A stretch of DNA of 64,000 nt from Panorpa germanica (lineage: Eukaryota > Arthropoda > Insecta > Mecoptera > Panorpidae). The translations under genes were made by a program, and so were the position numbers. The notes beneath the pieces are model-generated. The model was not told the origin of the DNA, ran no database searches, and saw only the letters and a list, made by a program, of their open reading frames with translations. The stretch spans positions 3,782,001-3,846,000 of the forward strand of contig OY783209.1 in assembly GCA_963678705.1 (NCBI GenBank). Reading direction: 5' to 3'. Shown piece by piece: positions 11,153-22,741 of the stretch (positions are counted from its first letter, which is position 1; every line of letters begins with the position of its first letter).

Positions 11153-12584
11153 AATAAATATAGACTTTTATTTAATAAAATATTTTTATATATTTAGCAG
11201 TGAAGCCAAAGAGTCTAAGAAAGAGGTATCTAAACATTTTTTTAGAGTACAGCATTAGACTTTTCTCTGAGATCGTTTAATATTGTACAGTTTTATTAAC
11301 TTTGAGGGTTAATTTTGTTTAAAATAATAACGCCTAAAGCACCATTCTCAATCATTGTTTTTAGTTTTAATTTAAAGTTTCAACCTTGAATGTAATTTTG
11401 AATTTGTGAAATCATGAATCAATAATATACATTAATTTGTAATAATTACTATCATTATTTACTCTAAATTATTGTATTTAATTAATTTTATTTCTTTATA
11501 TTTCACAACCTTAAATTATCACTAAAACTCAGTGAGTGTGAATGGGGCTTAATGCTAAACGACGTCAGAATATTGTATCAATAAATAACATCTTGAATAT
11601 TAATGAATCAAGTAATAATAAACTAAAATAAACCTACCAAAAATTTGAATGATATTTAATCACCTGCAATCGATATATCAGCTCATAATATAAGTGATAG
11701 ATGATATATTTAAATAACTTGGTCACATTAAATATATTTATATTAATACTAAAGATTTTTCTATTGTTTTTTGTCATCAAAAGTGCATCACCATAGCAAC
11801 TGTTGCCAAAGCAATTGTTTTAATAAATAAACGACGCCATCTGCGATTTAATAGCGAAACTGTATGTTATTTAAAAGAAATAAAAAAATATCGATTTCAA
11901 TGGCTTGTGAATAATTTCTATAAAACTGATACAGTTGTTGATACTTCTACGATACAGTGTATTGATAAACATCCTATTGAGAAAGTCAGAGATCGCAAGT
12001 AGTCGAATTCCATATAAAGTTGACACTGATTTCGATTTCAATTTAATCAAATTATTTACCAAAAATGCAAGAAACTAATAAGATATCTAGTTATAAGATG
12101 CTACTAAGTTAAGATGTAATAATAATGGTCTAATCTATGAGAATGTATAAAAATTATCAAATTATGAAATAGCAAAGATTTGAACCACTAAATACAGCGT
12201 CTGATATTACCCCATAGCAGTAGATAATAAAAAAGCTGTTGGATTTATTTACACCTGGATTTTTCCTCTATAATAAATATATGCAATGTTTATCAAGAGT
12301 TGGGTGGCACTTGCCCTTCTTAACACTGTCCCTACTTCGAGTACGCTCTCCCGCTGTACATGGTACTCTACTGCCCCTTGCTGTGTCATGCTATAGTTTT
12401 GTAGGGGAGGATTATTCCTCTACAAAAACGTGTCTGTTTCTTCAAGGACTCCTTGGGGTTCTAATTATGTTTTCTTGCTTCTAAACATGTGATATACATA
12501 GAATGATCTACGGTGTATATTATATTTAAAGGTAAATTATTTGGTCTGGGAAATGGAAAAAAATATAGGGAAAACCTTGTTGAA
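11153..12584. other. Intergenic stretch, no gene seen
   Basis: No exon recognised. Bases 12,300-12,420 are noticeably less AT-rich than the surroundings ('ggtggcacttgcccttc' onward) but hold no family I can name, and may be a mobile-element remnant. Confidence 0.35.
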
Positions 12585-12770
12585 TGGGCTTGTGTCCTCA
12601 TTTTTTAGTGGTCGATTTTTCAATTGTTGATTGAAATTGATGTTAATAAATGTGTATTGGTGTGTCTATTTTATTAAATATCTAAATGTTGACGGAGATA
12701 TAGCAATTAAAAGTTTGAATTGTAGTTTTAGCGCTAGAAATGGTCGGCCATATTTGCAAGACCTGAAATG
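12585..12770 (+). mobile_element. 5' fragment of the TGGGCTTGTGT family
   Basis: Starts TGGGCTTGTGTCCTCATTTT and follows the family as far as 'gctagaaatggtcggccatatttgcaagacctgaaatg'. It then gives way to unrelated sequence with poly-A and GGGCCC-containing blocks (12,770-13,140) of unknown origin. Confidence 0.6.
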
Positions 12771-13140
12771 AAAGTTACCTATTTCGTAGAGAAAGAAATT
12801 CTAAGATTATTGGCGTTCCCGGATTTCCCCCTGAATTTCCTGAGAACCCGTAAACCCGTGGAAAAGGAGGTGTTAAGAAAATTAAAGGGCCCGGTAAGAA
12901 ACTTTGGAGAAAACTCAAATTTTGGATTGTTTAATAATGAAATATATTATTAAATTAAAAAAAAATTCAACATTCAAAAATTATATTTGGGGGACGGTGG
13001 TGGTTTTTGTCGAGGGTAAAAATTGGACTAGAAAGTTGAAATTTTATATAAAAATGATTTTGTTCCTTTGTGAAAAATCTTTACCCATCATTTGGGCCCC
13101 CCAACAAATTTTGATACGGGGCCCATCTAAGGCTACTTTA

Positions 13141-15472
13141 CTGGTTTAAACACTCAACGAATAAATAGAAATTGTGAATAACCATGAATATAACCTATAA
13201 AATAAAGTGTAATAATAATTTAGTGTAGAAAATATAACCTAAAAAATAATAGTGTAAAATATAAAAATAATTATACATAATGTTTTATACTGTATATTCC
13301 AATGCTTAAAGTTTAAAATTAAGCACAGTCAAAGCTCTGACAGCTAAAACACTGTCTTAATATTGAATCATTGTTCGCCAGGACATGAACCCCATGTCTC
13401 TACCGTAGCGCATGCGTAGCTATTCACAAACTTGTATTCTATTAACGTAGTATTCACACACACACATGCACACACACTCTCTAACAAAACATATACATAT
13501 ATCTATGTATGCGTTAGGCTACAGGTCTATAGAACTGCGATCAGCTCAAACGAGCCAGTTACCCCGGTGTTGTGCTCTGACGTAAACGTAGATAACATCG
13601 TAGCTATCGTAGACAACGTAGACCTTTATCTACGCGTCGTGAGAGATAGATATAGGTTTTATTATATGTGTAAATGAAATAGAGCTATGTTTACCCTGTG
13701 ATAGTGTAAATAATTAAAATGCTACATTCTATTAAGTGTGTAAATATTTATTTTTAATTATTTATTATGTATTTAACTTAAATATCATTCATTTTGTTTT
13801 TTAAGTGTTTAATTTTTACCTTATGTATTTTAATGGCCTTTATTAAGTAAACATACAGGTAAATTATTTTATATATATACATAATATTATATTATTATGT
13901 ATATATATTTTATATATATATACATAAATATGAATTTATACATTTAAGTAAGAATTACTATACCTGTTACATTTGTAGTATTTGGTATTTTATTAACACT
14001 TAGCAATCCGCAAGAGATTTGGTTGGTAGTATATAATCATAGGGGAATTAATTCCGCATAAATTTTACACCCTATAGCTAGCTATATACGATTTTACTTG
14101 TATGGAAGCAACAGATAGTAGCAAATAGCTTCTATAAATTTTATTCCAGCTATAAGAAAAAATCAAATTTTATTTTAAAAAATATTTTAGAATTTATATT
14201 TTCTGTATTATCAACGGTCTCGTTAAAGCTGTTAAATTTATTCTTCTTTATGTATAAAAATTCAGCCTGTATATGTTTTTTACATGAAATTTTGACACAA
14301 CGTTTGATTTCAAATACGTGTGTCTTTCCGGAAATTGAATTTATTTCTTTCCAGTTAATCGTCGTCTGTGTTTGTATGTGTTTTTTATTTACTTTTTCAT
14401 TCATTTCATATCAGACTGAGCCTCAATAAAGCTTGGTCGGGTTTAGTTACGTGCAATAAATTTACAAAAAATGGTGTTCCAAATTCAGTTCTATTAAATA
14501 CAAGTATGCATACAATAAATCTTTATAATCTTCATGTGGTGACATTTTTCTTCTTTTAATTTTAATTAAATTGTATCCCGTGTAAATTTTGAAAGTGAAT
14601 CTTATGGTCCGCCCACACTTCCTGTTTCCTGTTTCACTCAAATTCATTTTGTAACAAGAGGTCATCCATAAATTACGTCGTACAAATTTCATGGTATTTT
14701 TGTTGCTCGTCTCCATAGAGAGCTGTTGTGGTATCACACATTTGAAAAAAGATATATTTTTTTAGTCTTATTTTGTTTTTTGGAAGCCGAATTTTAGATT
14801 AGATGTGGTGTCAGAAAACTTGTGACTTCACTCTCCGTCTTGTCTCTTTTTGTCATACTTTGAAAACCTCTTCCTCTCCTCGGGGGGATAAATCTTCTAT
14901 CTTTCATTAGACGGCTTTATTAGTAGGTTTAATTTTGTTCAAAATAGTGTCGTCTAACATTGAACAATGCCAAGAAAAGGTTTGAAAATAGGGGGTCTAA
15001 ATTTGGACGGGTCATTATATGAGTTGTTAAAAAGGTAATCGATTTAGTCACTATAGTTTTAGGGAATTCTTTTAATATAAATTTAAGAACGAGTTATTTC
15101 TTTAATAACTAAAAAGAACATTATTTTTTCCGTTAAAATTTACAAAAATCATTATATTAGTGAATACATAGTATATGAATCTTATCATAGAATACTTAAG
15201 GTACATTTTATTTTATATATATAGTAATTCTAGGTAAGGATTTAGCATCGCCATCCAATTACTAGGTACATGTTCAATAAAACAACCCTTTTATCATAGA
15301 AAACTTAATTTTTTATAAAAAAATACTAGCAGTTTTCAACTCTCTATGCGAGGTCATCTTCAGGTAAAAAAAATTATACAATTACAGTCTGTACTGGCAC
15401 ACTATTCTCTAATTAATATTGGTCCCCATGTTAAAACATTGTAAGTATTGTTACAGTGAAGCTATATTGAAG

Positions 15473-15480
<8 letters not shown>
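13141..15480. other. Intergenic stretch, low-complexity blocks
   Basis: No gene seen. There is a CA-rich stretch at 13,450-13,475 and a palindromic AT block at 13,870-13,925 ('tatatatatacataatatta' and its inverse). Short open frames near 14,150-14,740 overlap on opposite strands and carry no motif. Confidence 0.4.

Positions 15481-15549
<69 letters not shown>
15481..15549. repeat. (AT)n microsatellite
   Basis: An uninterrupted run of AT dinucleotides, about 34 units, flanked by 'tatatac' on both sides. Confidence 0.95.
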
Positions 15550-15553
<4 letters not shown>

Positions 15554-16279
15554 CTCGTATAGTTACGTATGTAAATAACAAAATTATCATATAATAATCA
15601 ATAAAAATGAATATAAATTTCCCATAAAACATAAAACAAAAGCATATCGCTTAAATGACGGTTAAAAACACATCAACTGTCATCGATGAAGAGTTAAATT
15701 GTTCGGATCTAATACATTGACCACCCCACTCCGTCTACCCCACCCACCTCCTCCATAACTTCATAGCTATTCTACTACCTGTCAAGTAGCAGTGTTTGAC
15801 GTTGTCCACCCTTTCATTTCCATCCCATTTCGACAAAACACCCACTCCCCCCTCCCCATCGTAGATCGTAGATCGTGTGGTGGGTGGTTGCTCATGCTAG
15901 TATCAATTATCTGGTGGTCCGAATGTCCGACTCACATTCGGACAGCCTCATCATCGGCTTTGACGACCACAGGCCGTATTGAAAATTACAGCAAGCAACT
16001 AAAGACCATGTATAAATATTATGTATAGGTCTAGCGGTACAGGGTGTTCAGAGATGATATAACCAACAACAAGCTGTTAAAAGGGTTGTAAATTGACCCA
16101 TGCTAGTAATTTAATTTTGCATTGAAAGACGTTCTCAAAAAAAAAATCACTTTTCATACGATTATCTTGAAATTTTAAATATATTTATTAATGTCCTTTA
16201 TATGTGGAAAAAGTTTCAATACTTACTCCCTGCGGTACTACATTTGTAGACTTTGATTTTGTTAAAATTTGTAGTTGTG
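15550..16279. other. Intergenic stretch with a pyrimidine-rich patch
   Basis: Bases 15,720-15,860 are rich in CCCACC/CTCC, and a CGTAGAT unit is doubled at 15,860-15,871. No gene or known repeat family could be assigned. Confidence 0.35.
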
Positions 16280-16492
16280 TAGTTCAAATTACGAGAGTTC
16301 GGCGGCGACTCATACTTAAAACAAGTTATGGGGTATAAACTGCCTATATAACTAAAAAGCACTGACTCACTTATTTTTCTATAATGTATATAGAAATGAA
16401 TAAGATAAAACTCATTATCGTATTATAGATTTATAACGCTCTTATAACCTCTTTTAAGTATAAGTTGCCGCCGAACTTTCGCAATTTGGACT
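16280..16492. mobile_element. MITE with AGTTCAAATT...CGGCGGC termini
   Basis: Left arm 'agttcaaattacgagagttc' plus ggcggcgact; right arm 'gccgccgaactttcgcaatt' plus tggact, an imperfect inverted repeat of about 50 bp. The interior 'aaaaagcactgactcactta' recurs in inverted orientation in a second copy at 47,354-47,540. Confidence 0.7.
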
Positions 16493-17154
16493 ATAACATA
16501 TTTTTTAATGAAACTATAATGTCATGCCACTGTGAGAGCTTCTCATATGTAGAGTCTACGCTTCTACGAGTTTACAGGGCTACGTGTCTACGTTAGTGTG
16601 ACAATCACGTGGGTGTACAATGTGTGGTGCAGTGTACAGGGGCTGTTAACAGACACTCAATTATTATCAAAGCTGGAAAAACTTTTGTTGTGAAAGTAGG
16701 ACGATATTGATTTTCGAAGGTGATTAAATATTAGCAACTGTACGAAAAATAATGAGCTTTGAGTATATGAGTACATAATTAATAGGGCTTGTTCCATTAT
16801 TAATGACATTCTTTTTAAATATATTTAATTAACATAATAGGATTAATTCTGTAGCAAGTTCCGTTATAGATCTCTTTAGCGAAATCGAATAGCCAACAGA
16901 AATATTACCCAAGTACATAGATAGTAACAGTGAGTCCTAAAAGGATTTCATCCTTCCTCCAGTTTGTCGTTTATAGCCAATATGTTGTTTGGTATGGATT
17001 GAAACATATATTCTTAACGGATTCTTTAAGTGTTTTGAAGCAAGAATATTCCAATAATTAGAAATCAAATAATGAAATTTAATATGCAAAATTAAGGAGC
17101 TTATTTTAAAGTTAATTACCAAAAATAATAACATGAAATTCATGTGTCCAATAA

Positions 17155-17389
17155 CCAATTTGGTGAAATGTCCTGTTTCTATCGCCATTGCACTTTAATT
17201 ATAGTTCGCATCAACTTTATCTTCATTTGTATTCCGACAGATGGAGTAATTTCGCCATCTGTAGCCGATAAAGTAGATATTTCATATGAACGACTGTGAG
17301 AAACTGAACTATAAATGAGCTCTTTCATGACAAAGAAATCATACGCATCTTCAATATGATAGCAAAGTGACTCCAAAATGTTTACTGGG
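17155..17389. mobile_element. MITE of the CCCAGTAAACA-ended family
   Basis: Left edge 'ccaatttggtgaaatgtcc', right edge 'ccaaaatgtttactggga'. The body contains 'agttcgcatcaactttatct', 'gtagccgataaagtagatat' and 'catatgaacgactgtgagaa', all found in reverse complement at 47,868-48,058. Confidence 0.65.
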
Positions 17390-18911
17390 ATACCAGGCAA
17401 AGGAAGCTATAAATTTGGAAATTGAAATTACCTCCATATGAAATTTTTAGTATAATTAAAAAATGGAACTTCAATGTGAGAAATAAAGATTTCAATAACA
17501 AAAACCAGCTAAAAGAAAACAATTAGTATATGTTACATCCAAATTTAAGTAAGAAAAGATGGTTCAGTAACGAGTTCCGCAAAATTATATCAACTATAAT
17601 CAGAATCAAAATTCCAACTCATCTGTATAAAATTAATCTTAAATCTGATGATACATGCCCAATTAGGAAGTTTAGTACATATTATATTTGAACGTATAAC
17701 CTATAGTTTACAAAGATCAAAATATAACAAACAAATATTAGAAGTGATTTAAACTTGTTGAATCTAAATTTTTGTAAAGTGATTCAAAATTTCAATATTT
17801 GGATAATACTTGTACTAAAATATATTTTAAAAATGTCAAATTGTAATTTTAATTATGATGGTGGTTATGACGAATAAATGCAATTCATTTTATATCTTAC
17901 ATATATATGAAATACATATTTGAAATATTAAATATTAACAAATATATATATTCCAAAATCACCCCTAGCCTTTTTCTTGTGATTTACAACCCTAAACAAC
18001 AACTGAATAAATAAATTACATTTCTTCCCCTATAATGCTATACATATCCGAAAAAAACCATCAACCAATCTTAAAAATATTTGTACGATTGTAATTTTAT
18101 TTCAGTTTGATATCCATTGGTGGTGATTTTATTGGATATAAATCTGAGCAACACCCCAACCCTCACTCTTACCCCTGTTCTGTATCTCTGCGTGTGCCAC
18201 AGCTTTTATTTTCCACCTGTTTTCCCAATACCACCCTTCACTTCATCCAGTCAACTTCTTCACACAACATTCCAATGTTTATGGGAGGTACACTGGATGG
18301 TTACTAACCGCGTCTACTACTACCCTCCTTCTCGCTCCGCAGTCATCTCTCTCCCTCTCACACGCCCTCTACGAAGACGAACATCGTCAGTCGAATGAAG
18401 CTACGCCTGAAGTCACTACAGCTAGGGGACAGTTACAGTTTCGTGGTGTCGGCATCCCGGGGCGCGCGATATCGTTGGGACGCGATGAATAGAATACCGG
18501 AGTGAGGCGATTGTTCACAAATAAACTAAGTCAATTATTTTTTAATTATGTATATATTTAAAAAGAAAATGTAAATGTAAGTTTTACTCTAAATATTTTT
18601 TATTTTTATTTACTTTATTTTAATAAAGGGTCATTATTTTTTGTTGTGGGTGCTTTTGATATTGAACAGTGGTGTAATTAGAATGCCTTGACCCTTTTGT
18701 GAAAAATGGTCAAGGCGTTGTTGATTTATGATAATAAAAGAAAAAAGTTAAACATCACCTTCTTGAAAAATTAAAGCTTTGCGAAGCACTGGATTAACTT
18801 ATAATAAATTGACAGTTTGATATGCATATTACAGTGACATAAGGTCATATTTTTGTAGTCCTTATCAACATTATATACACATTATAGCCCCATAACAAAG
18901 TTTAGTGCTAC
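17390..18911. other. Intergenic stretch, no gene seen
   Basis: AT-rich except for 18,100-18,510, which is clearly richer in C and G ('ggcatcccggggcgcgcgat' near 18,450). That patch has only short overlapping frames and no recognised domain; an old mobile element or an unannotated non-coding exon cannot be ruled out. Confidence 0.35.
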
Positions 18912-19019
18912 TCCCTACAAACAATGTTGACAAGATTCGCATTCTATACGAACGGATTGACCGAATTGCATTAGAATCGTATAAGAGTCGAACCAGATTT
19001 AGAGAAATTGTTTGTAGGG
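18912..19019. mobile_element. MITE with CCCTACAAACAAT termini, short copy
   Basis: Begins CCCTACAAACAATGTTG and ends ATTGTTTGTAGGG, a terminal inverted repeat of 13 bp or more. Internally 'tacgaacggattgac' is followed by 'agaatcgtataagagtcg'. A longer member with the same termini is at 36,172-36,449. Confidence 0.7.
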
Positions 19020-19175
19020 TGTCCACGACAGCTTCATTTGTAGGTTGCATACAAGCTGCAAATGAAGCCAGACTTATTCTGAATCTCAGTTCTGTCCTCG
19101 TAACGTCATACAAGCTGCAAATAGGGTCATTTCCCTGAAGTTTAGCATTGAGAAAGCACGTTTTTCATTGTGAAA

Positions 19176-19364
19176 ATGTCAAGTGATGAAGAAGATGTAA
19201 TTATAGCATACGCTTTTATTAGAAGATGACGAATCAGACGTAGAATGTATTGGCTTCATCCATACATCGAAAAGAACATTAACCGCAGATTGTTTGTTGT
19301 TGCAAGAGAGTTATCAGAGGATGATTCAGTGTTTCAATCAGTATACCGAATGATTTTTGTTTAA
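19176..19364 (+). pseudogene. N-terminal fragment of a PIF/Harbinger-type transposase
   Basis: From the ATG at 19,176 the frame reads MSSDEEDVIIAYAFIRR, then a TGA, then in the same frame RIRRRMYWLHPYIEKN, a short linker, LFVVARELSEDD and a final YRM before a stop at 19,362. The basic run followed by W-x-HP-Y and, further on, F-x-x-x-Y-R-M is the usual N-terminal signature of HARBI1-like proteins encoded by Harbinger elements. Only about 60 codons remain and the catalytic domain is missing, so this is a fossil. A possible element end, 'ctacgtggacagtagccctta', lies at about 19,548-19,568. The family call is from memory of the motif and is moderately secure. Confidence 0.55.
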
Positions 19365-19569
19365 TAATATGAACAAAATTAGCTGCCGAGCCCGTTATTT
19401 TATAAGAATATTACGTCTATGCATCGTGGCATACGCTAAAACTATGTCATGTTGCAGCTCCGTGGACAGAGCCTCCCTTGTTTAAATGCAATCTACAAGA
19501 AAGCGTAAAACAAGCGGTAAATGACGAAACAGTGCGTTTGAAGTGACGCTACGTGGACAGTAGCCCTTA

Positions 19570-20640
19570 GATTTGTTTAAATTACTGCTCATTATTCGGA
19601 AATTCAGTCGCTGTTCGTTTCGTGTGCGACAATTTTATAAAAAATATAAAAGGAAACTATATACGAACATTTGCTATATAAAAGTTTATATATAAAAGTT
19701 TATAATATAAAAAATTATTCTTTGCTTACCACACTCGCCCGAGCCGACTTAATTTATACATATTAAGTTGTTAAGAGTGTAATTTCAATTAAATTAAAAT
19801 TCCAACAATCTATTTTAGGGTTCTTTATATATTCTTGTAAATTCACCCTTTTAGTTGTAAATATTCTGTTTAATCAATTATTGAGCCATAAACCACCAAT
19901 ATTTCGAGCTGTTCAGAATACAAAAAAGGGGCGTGAAGTCCATATTTCATTTCATTGTGTTTTATAGACTTATTTTATTACACCACTTAAATTAATTATA
20001 TACTACCGAGTTATAAATAATTTTTCCAAGTAAATATATTTATTAAGTTTCTTTTTGTGTTAAGGGGAAGGGGAAAAGTGACCTATATTTAATATACTAA
20101 CGCCTGGAAATTTTCAAACGAACCTATATAATATATAAAAGCGTTTTAAATATTTATTCAGACCCAGTGCAGAGCAGAGATGTCCTGTCTTGTTTCCACA
20201 TGTTCCTTTATTTAATTCACAACATTATTTCCACTGCGTCGCGGCGCGTCGGACCTCTATCCGAGCGAGCACCATACTGGTTTACTTTACAAAAGGTTTC
20301 CATTATATTTTCCAGAATAAAATAGTAGGGTTTTAAAAAGGGTCCTCTTATTTATGTGCTATAAAAATTATTATTTTTTGTTTATAATTTTATTCAGCGT
20401 TAAGTGTAAAAAACGTACATATTTTAAAAATTTACATTAAGTCAAATATCTGTTTCTTTATTTGTTAAACAAAATGTAAATCTACATTATTTAATTACTT
20501 TTGAATTTTAATAAATATGAGACACAGAAAATGAATTTAAAAAAGGAAGTGCTTTGGATTGTGAACTACAGTTCAAACGATAATTTCATAAAACGATATT
20601 TTCGCCGCGGAAAAGAAAAAATGTTCGCCATATACAAAAT
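19570..20640. other. Intergenic stretch, no gene seen
   Basis: AT-rich with no supported exon. A small GC-rich patch at 20,232-20,275 ('cgtcgcggcgcgtcgg') is isolated. Confidence 0.35.
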
Positions 20641-20649
20641 AACTTAACT

Positions 20650-20767
20650 ATCCCTTAACAGTGCGACATGTTACGTCAACGTTTAGATGTTTAACAAAAT
20701 AAAAACGCCAATACACATTTATTAACATCAATTTCAATCAACCCCTAAAAAATGAGTACACAAGCCC
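20650..20767 (-). mobile_element. Terminal fragment of the TGGGCTTGTGT family
   Basis: Right edge 'aaaatgagtacacaagccc', preceded by 'aaaaacgccaatacacattt' and 'attaacatcaatttcaatca', matching the inverse of the family's left part. The adjacent 20,600-20,690 shares 'tgcgacatgttacgtc' with the variant core at 10,975-11,000. Confidence 0.55.
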
Positions 20768-22257
20768 TTTGGTTTAAAAAATGAGGTCTAATCTTGTTCA
20801 ATTTGGCACAGACCCAACTAAACACATATGCTCCCTCTGTTATTCATATTATCTTTCTGTGTTATATTCCGCCGCTTATGTACCCTAGATCCCAGCTGGT
20901 TTTGACAGCCCTTGTCTGACGGTTGCCGGTTCCTAGTCTTTTGTTGTGCTGGCTCGTTTCTACCCTTTGTCTTTGGTCTTTTAATACTTTGATGACAGCT
21001 TAATTGGATATATAACCCGCTAGTGCAGAAGTAGTTGTGACGTGACAGATACTCGTATGTTTCAACTCCAAAAGAAAAGTAAATAAAATAAACTCATATG
21101 TTACAAACTGACATTGTCTTACTGATGATTGTCTTACACTATGTAATTAAATAAAGCTTGTAGCACTCACTGGCACATGGTCTAACATACGGGTCTGGAA
21201 AGTACTCCTCTGTTTTAAAAACACAAGTGGTCGCTACAATAATGATGTTCTTTTTATAATATTCTCATTTTTGGTTCAATAAATTCTTTAATAATCATTG
21301 GTAATCATAATTGGTCGGACATAAACTACGTATGCAATTATCTTTCATTCCAAATAACTAATTTTTTATTTAGTTATAAGAGAGTAGTTTAATAATTCAG
21401 ATACTTTTTGAATTTCCCGCGCTCCAGTATTTGTGTACATCTCTGCTCATGATGTCACCATCAAAAGCATACAACCAAACATGCCCTGCGACCTTTCTCA
21501 TTCGGTTCGGGCAGATTCGGGGATAAGGTTTGCAATCAGTCGCCTCTTGTGCGTAGGGCCTTATTATAGTATATCATCAAAAATTGAATGCCTCGATTGA
21601 CTACTATCAAATACAGCCGTGGCGTACATTAAGATGATGTTGTATTCCATATACAATACAGATAAATCTGCTTTCTTCACAATGATGTCCAGGGGTGCGT
21701 AATAGAAGAAAAAAATGTAAAATAAAGATTTTCAATAGATAAAAGTCTACCCTAGGAAAGTCTAGCAAAAATTTAGTATTAACAAGAAAAGTTTTAACCA
21801 CATCTAATATTTCACTATTGAATTTTGATCTTTCTAAATTAAAATTTATGCATTAAAATTAAAATAAATTAACTTCAGGCGAATATGACCATGTTGTTGG
21901 AATCGCCTCAAATTCTAAAATAAAAAAATTATATTTATACTCGTAATTAATATACTGTCAGAATTTTCTTTTTATACTTTTCTTAATCTAGTATAGGGTG
22001 TTTTAATAAGACCTCCGGATTTAGTATCATTTCATATTAAACAAACACACTGTGTATTCATATAAATAGTATGAAGGTGTTTTATATGAGATGATACTAC
22101 ATCTGGCGCTGTTATTGTTATTTAATATTGTATATTAAAAGTTTTGTTATCTTTCCAGAATCACGGATCGATAAACTTCGGAAATTATCGTTCAAATCTT
22201 CCCCTCGTTCCCACCCCTCCCATAAAACGCAAACTTTCTAACATTTAGCAAAGTTAG
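20768..22257. other. Upstream flank of the two-module locus, no gene seen
   Basis: No exon recognised. An imperfect hairpin at 22,020-22,105 (AGTATCATTTCATATTAAA against TTATATGAGATGATACT) looks like a small MITE. The 5' end of the transcript beginning with the exon at 22,258 was not located; an AG directly precedes its ATG, so an upstream non-coding exon is possible. Confidence 0.4.
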
Positions 22258-22741
22258 ATGGTTGATTACGTGTGTTCATCTAATATTAATAAAATGAGGT
22301 CGGATTGCGTGAAGGTCGATAAATCGGTATCCACCGAAGACTCGGATGTGATAACCCGAACCCCGATAGCGCTGGACTATTCGGACAGCGTTAAATTAGA
22401 AGTCTTTCTAGCAGCTCTAGTACATAGTAAGGTAACTGCAATGAAATCAGAAAGCGAAAAGTCAAAACTGTGTTCAAATAATTCAAGTCCAAAGGCCTTC
22501 ATAAGCAACAGGCTGCGTCGTATTACGAAATCTGTGACGTCATCGCCACATAAAGAGAAATCAAGTAATAACGTCGAGCAGAAGGGTCGCAAAGAGAATT
22601 ATAAACGAAAGTATGACAGTTCCAACAGTAGGGAGAGAAGGAGGAGACATGGAGGTGGTAGAGAGAGAGCGAGGGGTTCAGACAGCGAACTGGATTCGGA
22701 GGGTGAACTGTCGCCTTCAAGACAAAGGCGTAAAAGAAGAG
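22258..22741 (+). CDS. Exon 1 of long form: Ser/Arg-rich N-terminus
   Basis: Opens MVDYVCSSNINKMRSD and ends in a basic tract, with a strong donor AGAG|GTAAGA at 22,741/22,742 (phase 1). It contains an acidic-serine block (SDSELDSEGELSPS) next to Arg clusters, like many phosphoregulated cytoplasmic tails. The chosen ATG is the first in the frame; an in-frame AG just before it leaves open an upstream exon. Confidence 0.7.

Noticed and set aside
22377..22720. Two minus-strand frames over exon 1 of the long form
   Set aside because: Shadows of the coding strand; no start, splice or domain evidence.
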